This document shows, piece after piece, positions 37,295-48,914 of a DNA stretch of 64,000 bases. The stretch lies in contig CAJJDP010000023.1 of the NCBI GenBank assembly GCA_905182995.1, positions 618,789-682,788 of the forward strand. The letters run 5' to 3'. The position numbers and the translations under genes were made by a program. The notes beneath the pieces are model-generated. The model had not been told where the DNA came from, did not search any database, and worked only from the letters and a program-made list of their open reading frames with translations. Each line of letters begins with the position of its first letter. The stretch's first letter is position 1. Origin of the DNA: Paramecium octaurelia (lineage: Eukaryota; Ciliophora; Oligohymenophorea; Peniculida; Parameciidae).

Positions 37295-39597
37295 TCATAC
37301 TTAGGATGAGTGATGTCTAGGAGTTGTTCTAATTTAATTTGTTGAGATCGATCTGACTTTAGGTAATTGTTATTGCTCTGCTCCATTTTAAAGAATAAAA
37401 GTCGTTGAAGTATTATGCAAAGCTGGCCTATTAGATTGCCTAGTTACTTATTTTGTTCTTGAAAATTTAAATTATGTGTTAGCTGCTTTCTTTATATCAG
37501 ATTTATAATGAGAATCATCAGATTATCTATGCATTATTGTGGGTTAATTTCTAAAGATATTATAAATTTGTTTTGAATTTTCAACTTCCTATTATAATTA
37601 TTTGATCAATTCATTTAATCGCTAAATTTATAACTAATACTGCTCCATCATGTAAGCTTATTCACCTATGACCTGTTATTATTGTTTAGATTCCTCTTTA
37701 GTTTGTGTTATGGTTAATTATTGCTATTCAATTTTCTTTTTCGCTTCATTCAATGCCTTTTAATCTTAAATTCTGATGATTTCGAAGCTTTCTTTTTCTA
37801 GTTAAAGCTTTTTTAATTCATCATTAACTTTATTAAATCGCTCTTCGAAAGCTGCAGTTAATTATTATTTTCCTATTGAATGATTGCTTCTAAGCATCTC
37901 TAATTATTATTCATGTGATTTTTTTAGTTCATAAGTATTATCTTATAATGAAATAATTAATTAGTTCAATTAATCAATAATTTTAGCATCTTCGTTAGCT
38001 TAGTTCTGTAAGTTTTGAATTTAATTCACATAATGTTAAGTTTTATTTTCAAATTCAAGATTTAGTTTTTCCAATTCAGTGTTTTGTTTAATTTTTTATG
38101 CCTCTAACTCCTTTTGTTTTAATAAAGTAAGTTCTTCAATCTATAATTTTTATTGCTTGCTTTCTCTTAAAAATTTTTATTCGTAATCTTTAGCTAATTT
38201 AGCTGCTTTTTAATCAAATTATAACTTTAAAGCATTTAATTTATCTTAAAATGACTTTTCCAAAGCCTGCAATTTAATGGTTTGACTCTCTAATTGATTT
38301 GAATATTGTGAAAGCATCAATTCATAGTCTTCAATTACTTCTTTAATTGCGGTATCATCATGTTAGATCATGGTTTCTTTATATAATAATTAGTCAGTAT
38401 TTATAAATTTATTAGGATAGAGCAATTATTCATATTTAATTCTTTGCTTGTTTAATTTATCTTGATAAGTTTTATCTATTTTGACATTCATATCAGATAA
38501 TTCTTTGATGCACAACTCTTTTTTTCCTATTTGAGAGTTTATCTCTTTAATTGTAGTTTCTTATTCAGAAATTAGATTTTCAAATTTAGTTTATTATTCA
38601 GCGTATTAATCCCTCTAATTTTTAATATACTATTAAAGTTCGATTTCTTTTTTATTTAATTTTTCAATCTATTATTTTAAAGACTCTATTTAATTAATTA
38701 AATTAGTTTTTTCTAAATTTAATGCAGTAATTTCATCTCTATTACTCTTTAAAGTTTATAATAAATTTTCAACTTAGCGATTCAATTTAGTAATGCTTTT
38801 TTATTACTATGAGCACTATTAAGCTAAGAGTCCATTGTCTTATTTTATATTTTACAATTCTGTTAAATGTTGTCTATTTTTAATATCTAATTTTTAGATT
38901 TAATCATTTAATTCTTTTATCTGTTTCGAGAATTCTGTTTAGTTTTATCTTTCTTATTTATCAAATTAATTAACCAATTCTTACTTTTATTTTTTTAATT
39001 TCTATTGATATTCATCATCTAATTGTTAATATTTTTTAGAAATTTCATCCTTTTCAAGTTCAATCAATTGAATTAAATCTTTAAATTTGATTTCTTGGTT
39101 TTCTAATTTTTTATTGAATTCTAATTTAAGTGTGATTTAATGATCTGAATTCTTTTTTTATTCTAAATTAAATTATTCCAATTATTTTGTTATTGTTTGT
39201 TCATGTTTAAGGATTGTAGCATTTAGTTTTTCAATTTCATTTCTAGTTTCCTCATCTTGTTGTTAAATAAATAATTTAAACATTTTATTTTCAGTTTCTA
39301 ATTCTTGTATCTGCTCCAAATAATTCTCGATATCTTTCTTCAACCATTCATAAACATCTACCATATCACTCAAATTAATTTGAAGATGGCGCTCTTTTTT
39401 ATAACTTAATAATTGAGCAAAATCTAATCGCCTCTGTTCCATATAGTATTGTAATGCATGAATGCTTTCCTTTAATTTTGAGTTACTCTCAACTAATGGC
39501 TGATTATTTAGTATAAAATTACAGTCAGCTATGATTCCAAATATTTCACATTATCATTTGCTTACTTGAACTTTCTATCCTTATCATCTTCGAACAT
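37295..39597 (-). CDS. Long coiled-coil protein
   Basis: Predicted 759 residues; one 23-nt intron at 39500-39522 near the 5' end. After a short N-terminal region (MFEDDKDRKFKQANDNVKYL) almost the whole chain has heptad periodicity and is rich in E, K, Q, N and L. The C-terminal 90 residues are polar, Ser/Thr/Arg-rich and likely disordered (RTTPRHHSSQV at the end). Such proteins in ciliates are often basal-body or cortical scaffold components, but this is context only. Confidence 0.65.
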
Positions 39598-39822
39598 AAT
39601 AATTATTAAATTTATGATTTATAATTTGAGAAAAATGATTTCTTTATTTATAATTCAAATAATATAAACCAAGTATCATCTATTCGCACATAAAGACAAA
39701 ATAATTTAGAATGAATTACATTTATAATTTATTAATATATAGATATAATGAATAAAAACATAGAACTAAAGTAATACTATTTACTAATAATAAAAACAAA
39801 TAATTTAATTTTTGAATATAAC

Positions 39823-41527
39823 TCATTTAATTACATCTAAAGGGACAATGACTGCTATTATTATCAATAAGAGACAGTATACAACCATATATTTCTAAGC
39901 TTCTGACTTGGCTAAGATAAATCTTTTTAGCCAGCATTAAAATAATAAAAATGCAACAAGTCCACAAACTATTATTATACATATTGCAAAAGTCTTTGAG
40001 TGTTTATTGCTCCTTCTCACTAATCCAGTATCAATATTAATCAAAGATTGAATACCCCAAGTGATTCCCATACAAAGTGATGATTTACATATAGCAGTCT
40101 AAAAGAACGCTTAGGTAAACTTCAATTACAACTCTTCCTTTGCGATATCAATTTAATGGTATGCAAGTTATGTTGAAACCAAAACACCAAGAAATATAAA
40201 TCCCAAAACTTGAATTGGAATACCTGTTCCATCAAAAATTTCAAAAATCCACCAATCAATTAAAAAGTATAAACCTGTTACTATTGCTAATGATATTAAT
40301 AATTCTAATATGATGTTGACATAATCAGCGTCATCTTTAGGTGTTGGAATGAAATGACATATGAGATGGGCAGGGAAGAACAGAATAAAAAGGAATTTAT
40401 CTAGTCCACCTTTTGGAAGAGCTAATTTTTGCTTTCCATCATCTTATTCTTGTCTAATATTACTTATTTCAAAATTTACTATTATTATTGTTCTTATTCT
40501 TAATCATTCTCTTAGACTCCCTCCTAATCCTTTTAGTGTTCAATAGCCATGTCATTATTTTCCATTAAAGGAATATCCTCATTGATATTTTAATGATGGG
40601 ATTCTGGAACTGAAGAAGCAGGTTCAATCTTACTTTTTTTTGAAGGAGGTCCTCTTTATTTAGGCTATTTTTATAATGAAATCCTTACTTTATACATATT
40701 CTAATAATATTCAACTCTAAATTGTTTCTCTTATTTGATTTAGTTTTTGATGGCAAATATTATAATGTATACTAATTTTTAAAAAATAATCCTTCGACTT
40801 CCACTTTTTTATGAACTTGCTTTATTATTCAAAGCCAACTTCTTTATTAAAGCAGGATCATCAGTTTAAATGTAATTATTATCTTTTAAATGAGTGATAG
40901 ATATTCTTCTCTTTACATAAGTTAAATGCTACTCACAACTATAGTCTTCATCTTCAGCAGTTAGATCAAACCATTCCATCATCTTAGACTTAACATTTTC
41001 ACTATTAAAAATGAAGATAATATTTGCAAAGTACACTACCAATAAGATAACTGCCGTTCCAATGTTCAAAAAATCTAGTAAAATACATATGAATAGAACG
41101 AAGAGTGATAAAATATAAAAAAATGCATCTCTTATTGTTATCCATGCATCTAGCACTCCATGAGAATGAGTAGGATACTTATAAAGAATGTAAGAGAAAA
41201 CAAAAAAGATCATGAAGGCATCTGATCCAATAATTGTAGAAACAGCCAAATCTGATTCACTACTAAAGGTTGAGTAAAAGCATAGGATAAGAAACTAAAT
41301 TGAGTTTAAACAACTGTACAGGATGGATTTATATTGTTCCTCGTTTTCATTATCCTAATTAAATTACAAATCTTTACATCCAAATAATTCATAAACATCT
41401 AAAATAAACTGAGTAAATGTTTCCTATAGATATAGTATATCATTCCAAAAAAGTAAAGGACTCCAATAACGTAACCAATTATTTCTCCAGGTGATTGTTC
41501 CCTTTCATCAGGAATTAATAATCTCAT
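39823..41527 (-). CDS. Divergent Na+/Ca2+-exchanger-like membrane protein
   Basis: About 544 residues. A 32-nt intron at 40432-40463 is well supported; the 5' region needs either a 38-nt intron at 41424-41461 or another solution. Two hydrophobic halves flank a Q/K/E-rich cytoplasmic loop, as in NCX/NCKX. The first half has SDLAVSTIIGSDAFMIFFV, which matches the exchanger alpha-1 repeat end. The loop is followed by LDKFLFILFFPAHLICHFIP and an alpha-2-like region (STQLAYHQIDIAKEEL, then a GITWGIQSL helix). Exchangers move Ca2+ out of the cytosol against Na+. Acidic and Pro/Ser residues of the usual alpha motifs appear replaced. Confidence 0.6.
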
Positions 41528-41549
41528 TTATTATATTTTATAAATAATT

Positions 41550-43744
41550 TCATTATCCAATTTACCCATTAGCTTATAATTCATTCCCTTTTTATTCTAA
41601 AAAGTCTGCTAAAAAATGAATTGGATTTTCAGGGTGTTTTTCACATAGAACAACTAATGCCTCAGCTAAATAAGGCACAACATTATCGGCTAAATATTAT
41701 CGAAGGGGTTAGCTTCTTAAATCAAGTTGTTCTTTTTCTTATTGCTTAAACTATTCAAATTTTTATTCATCAGTCAATTTTTATTTTTCCTTTGAAACTC
41801 GACTCTCATTTAGAGATTTCTAGAAAATTACATAATTTTTACATTCAATTAATCTCCCTTTTTCTTTACTCCTAATTATGATTATTAAACTTATGATTGA
41901 GATATAGGTATCTTTTTATCCTACTATTAGTTTGATTCTTATTATTGAGCTGATTGTAATTCTGGAGAAACATCCTCTTAAATTACTTCAATTTCAATGT
42001 AGTCTTCTTCTTTTTTTTCTTACAACACTAAAATGGGACCATTCCGAGTGATAAATTCTTAAACTTAATCAAATGCAGATTCAGAATGGTGTATTGTTTT
42101 AATATCAAATTTTTCGTATTATTATAATAGGGAATCGTTTGATTTTCTAAAGTTAACTATCCTTCTACTTACCTAATCTTCTGTGTATCTGGTTTGATCG
42201 ATAATCTATCTCGCTTTTTCCTTCAATTAATCGTCTGAATAGTCAAAGTATATAACTCCTTTTGGTTTAATATTTTCAATTACTTGATTGTTCTCATTCT
42301 AAAACAAAAGTTCATATTATTCTAAAGTTTTTGGAAAACCATCTAAAATATATCCAAGATTTTATGCATCATTTTACTCAAGTCTCCACTTATACGCTTA
42401 AATTAAAATATGATCAGGCAATCTAGGGATGATGGTTGAAGCATCAAATACAGGTTCTGGTTACCCTTTCGGCACCTTTTTCTTCTTTTTTTCAGCCTCA
42501 AATACTGCCAATGCTTCTGCAACCATTTAATCTTTCACTTACTATAGAGTTGTTTTTACTAATTCCCCTAATTTTGTGGGAGAATCTATTAAATCTTATA
42601 TTAATTTTTTTATCTAAATGTGAGGAATGCGATAATAATTTGATAATTGCTAACTTAAATAAGATTTTCCAGCTGCTGGACCTCCATGAACTATTAATTT
42701 AATTGTATCTAAACCACGATATAGTTTGAATTGATCTCTTATTTTGTATATATTTTTAGTGAATCCTTCCTGAAATTGCCAATCAATTGTTGAATTTTTT
42801 TGAGCCTCATTATGTTGATCATTTGAATCGAAAATTTGAGTTGGCCTCAACCAAACATTCATCATAAACATCTTCTCTGAACAATTTGTTATTGTTTTTG
42901 TTTTCCCGTTTCCAATACATTTAGCGATAGTAGTAACTAATTTCTTTTAAGTCATATTCTCATAATCCACTGCAAAAATATAGTTATCTTGAGGATTTAG
43001 AATTGTAGCTTTTCTCACTATGCTTGCTAAATCATTAACATGGATCATTGGAATAATGTTATTCCCTTCACCATATATTGGTAATTCAGCATCTGGATTC
43101 ATCCAAACTGTTTTGAAAAGTTCATAGAGAATATCTTCTCCATTACCATACACTAATCCAGGTGTTATTACGTAAGTTTTTAATTCTGTTTTTTCGCAAC
43201 CCAAAATTGATTGTTCTAGATGCTTTAATCTCTCAAATAAATTAATTCTTCTTATTGGAAGATCGTCTTCAGTAAACCTGTCATACTTCTTAAATAATTA
43301 TGATTCATCTTCATTCATAATCGATTATCGAAAAGCAGTTTCCTCTGATTTTTTCTCTTTTAAAGCAGTTGTCGACCATGTTAATGGATTACTCACTAAA
43401 ACAAATGTTTTCTATGAGTTATAATGGCCATATTTTAATAATTTGTATGCATACTCAGCTTAACAATAATTCTAATGAAAAATGATAATATCACAATCTA
43501 AGACAACCTAACCTAATTCAGTTGTATCAGCTGCATTTATTAATTTAGTTGTTCCTCTCAGCAGATTTTCCCCATTCCCCACAATTATATTTGGATTTAA
43601 ATCAGTCTCGTGATCATTTCGAAATTCCTCTACAAGAGCAGAACCAATTAAGGAAGTCATGTCTTCTATAAATATCCTTAATTACTGGCAATTTTGGGAT
43701 TTATCTAAAGAAGCCCTTTCCATAGATCTAGTTTATAAACTCAT
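41550..43744 (-). CDS. AK7: Adenylate kinase 7 with Dpy-30 tail
   Basis: Predicted 723 residues, equal in length to human AK7; one intron 41820-41842 (23 nt). The N-terminal half is an NAD(P)-epimerase-like Rossmann region (TYVITPGLVYGNGEDILYEL, then IIPMIHVNDLASIV). It is followed by an adenylate kinase domain with P-loop VHGGPAAGKSYLS and a lid/NMP region (LGYILDGFPKTLEQYEL). The C-terminal 50 residues are a Dpy-30 motif (PLRQYLADNVVPYLAEALV). AK7 is an axoneme-associated kinase important for ciliary beating. Only 22 bp separate its stop from the next minus-strand start codon. Confidence 0.92.
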
Positions 43745-44175
43745 TTTAATCTAATTATTGATATAATAAAAAATAAAATAACAAATTTATCATTTCTTAA
43801 GAGTTAGTTTTGAACTATTGTTATTTTTATTAATAAAAATAGAATCAAGCAGTGAACTTTTGCATTCAGATAACTTTTTTCTTTTTTCAAATAACAAAAA
43901 GCATCAAAGTTGTCCTCAAATTGTAATTTAATTGAAATTTCATAATTCAATTATCATCTTTCTCTTCTTTGAAGCCAATAATATTTACTATAAAAGTTAG
44001 GGTTTCTAAATTCAAGACGCTTTGAATCAGACTTTGTAAAGTTAGAAATATTATTTGAAATCTTTAAGCATATTTTATATTATATTGGGGATATGCAGGT
44101 ATTAGATTGCCATTATAACTTACTTATATTATAATTAAATTAATTATAATCCGTTTTATTAATAAATATACATTC
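43745..44175. promoter_or_regulatory. Divergent intergenic region, AK7 / Q-rich secreted protein
   Basis: About 430 bp between divergent start codons, long for this window; AT-rich, must contain two promoters. No motif recognised. Confidence 0.45.
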
Positions 44176-45758
44176 ATGATAAAATCCATCATTTTGATGT
44201 CTTTGCTCGTATTATCCTTTGGGTAGAACAATTAAGGAACTTTGGCAACACACTATGATTTAGATGGCAATTTGATCTCTGAGGAAGTTCAATAATCTAC
44301 AGAATATGATTACTCTTCTCTTAATAGCATGGATTCGTCATGGGATTCCAGCATGAATCTGAACGTTGATGAACAATAAAATTAAGTTTAATTAGATGAG
44401 AACCTCGACTCTATGAATTCAATGGAATTAAGTGATGATGTTGCTCCTTTATAAAGTGGAGAAGTCGATAACAATTAAACAAATTTAGTGGAATCAGAAT
44501 TTGAGATATCTCCAGTTATCAATAAATCGCCAGAAGAAGAATCATCATCTTAGTATTAGGAATATTAATAATAAGAAAGGGAAAGGGAAAATTAATTAGC
44601 AGAAGTGATGTAATAGGGTAATAATGATGAGAATCAAAATGAATAAATTACAACACAACAACAACAAGAAGAATCAACTCAAATTTAAACTGATACTTTT
44701 TTATAGCCTGTTATTGCATCATAAGAATAAACTATTGATATCTAACAACCTCAAGAAGAATAAGAAATTATCAATTCATTAAAATAAAGTGAGGATATTT
44801 AAGAATCATTTGTAAATAATCAAGAGATTCAATCCTCATTTGATGAAAATGATTCAATTTTATAAAATATTGATCCAAATGAAATAAATTCAAACAATTT
44901 GATTGCAAATCAAGAAATATTAAATAATGAAGCAAATTAATAATAGCAACAAGACTTAACTTAAGGAGAATTGAATGTTTCATAATAAGAAATTCAAAGT
45001 ATTGATGATAATTAATCAATTAAATCAGAGCCAGCTGCTGTTGAAAATTAAGCCTCATAATAAATTTCCAATGAAAACATTGAATCACAACCTAATTCAG
45101 ATTCTCCTTAAACAAATATTTAGCAATAATCAATTTCTGAAAAAGGAATAGATCAAAATGCTGATTAAACTACTCAAACTCAAAAATTGAATGATAATAT
45201 TACTCCATCCTAATCTGAAATGGAAGAAAAATAAATTATTAAGAATGATAATGAGTCATAATCTTTGACACAAAATAATAATGAATCATAATAAAATGTA
45301 GAGGAAAATCATGAATTGAAAAAAGAAGAGAACAATATCACTTAAGAGCAATAACCAGAAAATTAAGAAAAGCTTAATCCATAAATAAATGAAACCTAAA
45401 ATATAGAAGAATTAAATGTTTAAGATGATATTAAAAATGCTAATGAAATAAAATAAGCAAATTGTATTGTCATATATTCTTAGTGCGAGTATTAAGGATT
45501 TGCATTGGAAGTTTGTAATAGTTTAAAAGAAATAGAGTATTTTATATATTGTTTTACATTTATAGGAAATTTAAACATGAAATAAAATCTCTCTATATTC
45601 CATAAGGTTATGGACTTACAATTTATGAAAATTAAAACTTTAACGGAAAAAGCCATCGATACACTTCATCTTAGGCATGTTTATAAAGTGCAGTTTCTTT
45701 AATACAACTAAAGATGGATATTTAGTTGGCTCATTAAAATTTAAGAGGAAACAAATGA
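44176..45758 (+). CDS. Secreted Q/N/E-rich protein with crystallin-like C-terminus
   Basis: Predicted 517 residues; intron 45537-45565 (29 nt). A signal peptide (MIKSIILMSLLVLSFG) leads into about 400 residues of Q, N, E and S with few hydrophobics, prion-like in composition; most glutamines are TAA or TAG. The last 90 residues are ordered, with Cys and aromatic residues (CIVIYSQCEYQGFALEVC, then GYGLTIYENQNFNGKSHRY) resembling a beta/gamma-crystallin pair of Greek-key motifs. Possibly a secreted or trichocyst-matrix-type protein; function is unknown. Without the intron the frame would run far into the next gene. Confidence 0.6.
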
Positions 45759-45804
45759 TTAATAAAGCTAAAATAATATATTATTGAACAAAAATATGAT
45801 TATT

Positions 45805-47085
45805 TCATTAGGTTTATTGCTAAAATTACTCTTTTTACTATTAAAATATTTATTATCCAAGTGGTTTTAAAGAGTCCTCAAAAATTTAATTCAATTATTT
45901 AAGATGTTCACCATTTAAACAAGTTACATCAACAAGAGCTGCAGAAACCAAATATGGATCTATATTGGCTGCTGGTCTTCTATCTTCAAAATATCTAAAC
46001 TCAATAAACTTATACAATACCCTTATCCTTATTCTTTAGTGATAATTGGGACCCTAACAGAACATCCTCTTGATCCGTCTCCCCAAGAGAATTAATCATA
46101 TTTTCCAGTTTCATGTCTACCTGTTAGTCTAAGCTCATTCTTTTAGCCATAAAGCTTAATCATTTCAAGATGATTTTCTTTAAGAATAGGCATTAATTTA
46201 TCTACAATATATCTATATCCTCCTTCAGATCTAGTTGTCAGAGTAGAATAATTGCAATGTGCTCCACTGCCATTCCAATCTCCTAAAATAGGTTTAGGAT
46301 CATAGTTAATATCAATTCCAAATTCTTCTCCTATTCTTTCCAAAATATATCTTGCAAGCCACATATGATCACCAATTTCAATACCTTCTGCAATTCCTAT
46401 TTGAAATTCCCACTATGATGGTGCCACTTCAGCGTTCAATCCAGCAATTTTTATTCCAGCATTCAAGCATGCTCTCAAATGAGCTTCTGCTAAAGCTCGA
46501 CCAAAATTATTTCTTTCGCCAATTGAGCAATAATATCTACCTTAAGGATAAGGAAAACCACCTGTTGGCCATCCTAAAGGCCATAAATGTGTTGTTCCTG
46601 TTCTTTTCAATAAGAAATATTCTTGCTCAATTCCAAACCATGGTTTATGATCTTTGGCTTTCTCCATAATTTAATTTGCAATCCATCTAAACGAATAATA
46701 AAAGATTTGAAATTACCTAAAATTATATCTTGCTGGTGTTTTTTTATCTGGTAGGTATGTTTCACATAAGACAAGAATATGAGGATCACCTCTGAATGGA
46801 TCCTTTATTACACGAACTGGCTTTAAATAAATTTCAGAAAATCTGGTCACTGCTTAATCAGTAGATGATCCATCATAAGTCCACCACTCTAAATCCTCAA
46901 GTGTTTTGATTGGGGTTTAATATACCTAAAATAATTTTACACGTGTGAATTACTTTTGTTTTTGATCTTAAAGATTCACCTGTTCCATCAATCCAAATAT
47001 ATTCTGCTAAGACAATTGTATTATTGACAGCTTTAGAAAGTTAGTAATAATTGAAGTCACGTAGATTTTCAATTGTTTCTGTCAT
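45805..47085 (-). CDS. Glutamine synthetase (eukaryotic type II)
   Basis: Predicted 398 residues; introns 46926-46953 (28 nt), 46687-46716 (30 nt) and 45995-46020 (26 nt). It shows the beta-grasp opening ([17 protein letters not shown]), the [15 protein letters not shown] latch region, [26 protein letters not shown] with metal-binding glutamates, the ATP-binding NAEVAPSQWEFQIG and [11 protein letters not shown], and the C-terminal [15 protein letters not shown]. It makes glutamine from glutamate and ammonia using ATP. Length agrees with eukaryotic GSII (about 370) plus a Q-rich tail. Confidence 0.95.
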
Positions 47086-47745
47086 TAAAATTTAAAATAA
47101 TTGGTACTTTAAAATAAATATGAAATTTTTATCCTTAATTTAAATTTATATAGATTTAGAATTCAATTAATTCTTTTACATTTCTTATAGTCTCTTCTTT
47201 GCTTAAATTTATACATATAATTTAATCCATTGAATTTTTGTATTTATGGCAATCCTTAAATATATCACTATTCTCACAGTTTGAGAACATTTAATTTTTT
47301 ATATAATTAGTTATTTCTTTAAAGATTAAATCCTAATGAAAAGAAGAAATTCGTTATAAACTTTTTTAATTTTCTTCTGGTATCTTTACTTAATCATGAA
47401 TGTGACAATCTTATATTATTGAATATGCTATTTAATTAACTATGCTTCTCTTTAAATTTCAATGTTCAACTAAAAATTAAAAAGTTTTTCTCTCATTATA
47501 TCATTTTATTTTGACTCTCTTTTAGTATCTCATTCCAGTTTATTTTTAAATAGACATTATCATGATTATAATCATAAAGGTGATTGATTTTCTAAATTGT
47601 TAATAGTCTCAAATAATGTTAGCTTTAGGAGTTCTGTCTATTTTATGATATTGTTTAGAACATCTTCGCTTCCTTTTTCAGATATCCTGTTGTAAAAGTG
47701 TTTCGTTTTAAAATGTTTCAATGCTAAAAAATGATATTATCCCAT
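47071..47745 (-). other. Probable minus-strand gene with helical product, structure uncertain
   Basis: The minus strand gives coding-quality segments: LALKHFKTKHFYNRISEKGS, then HLYDYNHDNVYLKINWNEI, FNFQLNIEIQREAQLIKQHI and NCENSDIFKDCHKYKNSMDQ. Introns at 47494-47519 (26 nt) and 47333-47361 (29 nt) join the later parts. A one-base shift near 47580 is needed to join the first two, so a frameshift or error is likely. The predicted stop falls inside the 5' end of the glutamine synthetase gene, so the 3' end must be wrong. Some basic, aromatic repeats recall IQ motifs. No family recognised. Confidence 0.35.
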
Positions 47746-47796
47746 GAGAAGTTCCCATTATTTAATAATAAATATTTTAGAATTAACGAACATACA

Positions 47797-48874
47797 ATGA
47801 TTGATTAAATCAATCAACTTAAGGAATAAGTAATTACACTTTAGTAAAATGAAAAAGATTACCAAGATTTGAATTTCCTATTCACCAATTTGGAACATAG
47901 ATATAATCTTTTAGCAGAAGAAAAGTAGAGAATGGAAATTGATTATAATCGCAGACATGAATTTAATATGCAATCAGTAGCCAGACACAGAGCAGAGATT
48001 GACTAATTGCGAAATGAGTTAATGTCTTGCCAAAACAATCAGGAACAGATGGAATATTTGGTATATGAAAATCAAGCGCTGACAGATGAAGTTAACAATT
48101 TAAGGGATGCTTACACAAAAATAGTGTAATAAATCTAAGAATAAGATGAAAAGTATTAAACAACTTTGGCAGCTAAACAATAGTATATAGAAAGCTTGTA
48201 ATTTTAAATTAAATAAATGAATGACATATAGACACACAAAGAAAAAAAGTTTTAAGCAGAAAACGAGAATAAACAATAATTCGTAAGTGAAATGGAATCT
48301 TATAAGTCGTAGAATGAAAAACTTACTATAGACAATAAACAATTAATCAAACAGATTGAGCGATTAGAACTTCAAATTTAAAATTATAAAGATTAACTTA
48401 ATCAAATGACATAAGAAATTGGAAAAATGTAACATTAAATGGGCATGCTAACTAAAGAATTAGGAAATTAAAATGTATGTAATTCTACTTATTTTAGAAA
48501 GTTTCAGCAAAAGAATACTAATTGGATCATGAATTAAAATCTTTAAAAAATATGAACATATAATTACTTTAAAAAAATGAACACCTCCAATAATAAATAG
48601 AATAACTAATACATAACAATTAATAGCTGATCTTAGAATGTGACACATTGAGAATTAAATTTGCAGAATAAGAAAACTCAAAATTAATGGTCTAAAATTA
48701 ATACGCAAAATCTTTAAATAAATTTTAAGAAGAAAGGAAAGTTATTAAGGATTATTTATGTAAATTGATATGATATCATTAGAACGATAAAAGGTCTTGA
48801 GAGAAACTAGATTATAAAATGAAAATGATGTTAGCAAATGCTTAGAAGAAATTACTAGATTAAATAATAAGTGA
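47797..48874 (+). CDS. Coiled-coil protein, function unknown
   Basis: Predicted 343 residues; introns 48475-48497 (23 nt) and 48760-48782 (23 nt). Almost all is helical with heptads from the first residues (IDQINQLKEQVITLQQ). The start is the first ATG in frame and is close to the divergent minus-strand gene, so the true start could be downstream. It is followed after 40 bp by another coiled-coil gene on the same strand; they may be related or parts of a once-larger gene. Confidence 0.6.
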
Positions 48875-48914
48875 TTGTTATTATTTATTTTTCAAATTAA
48901 AATATTGAATATTT

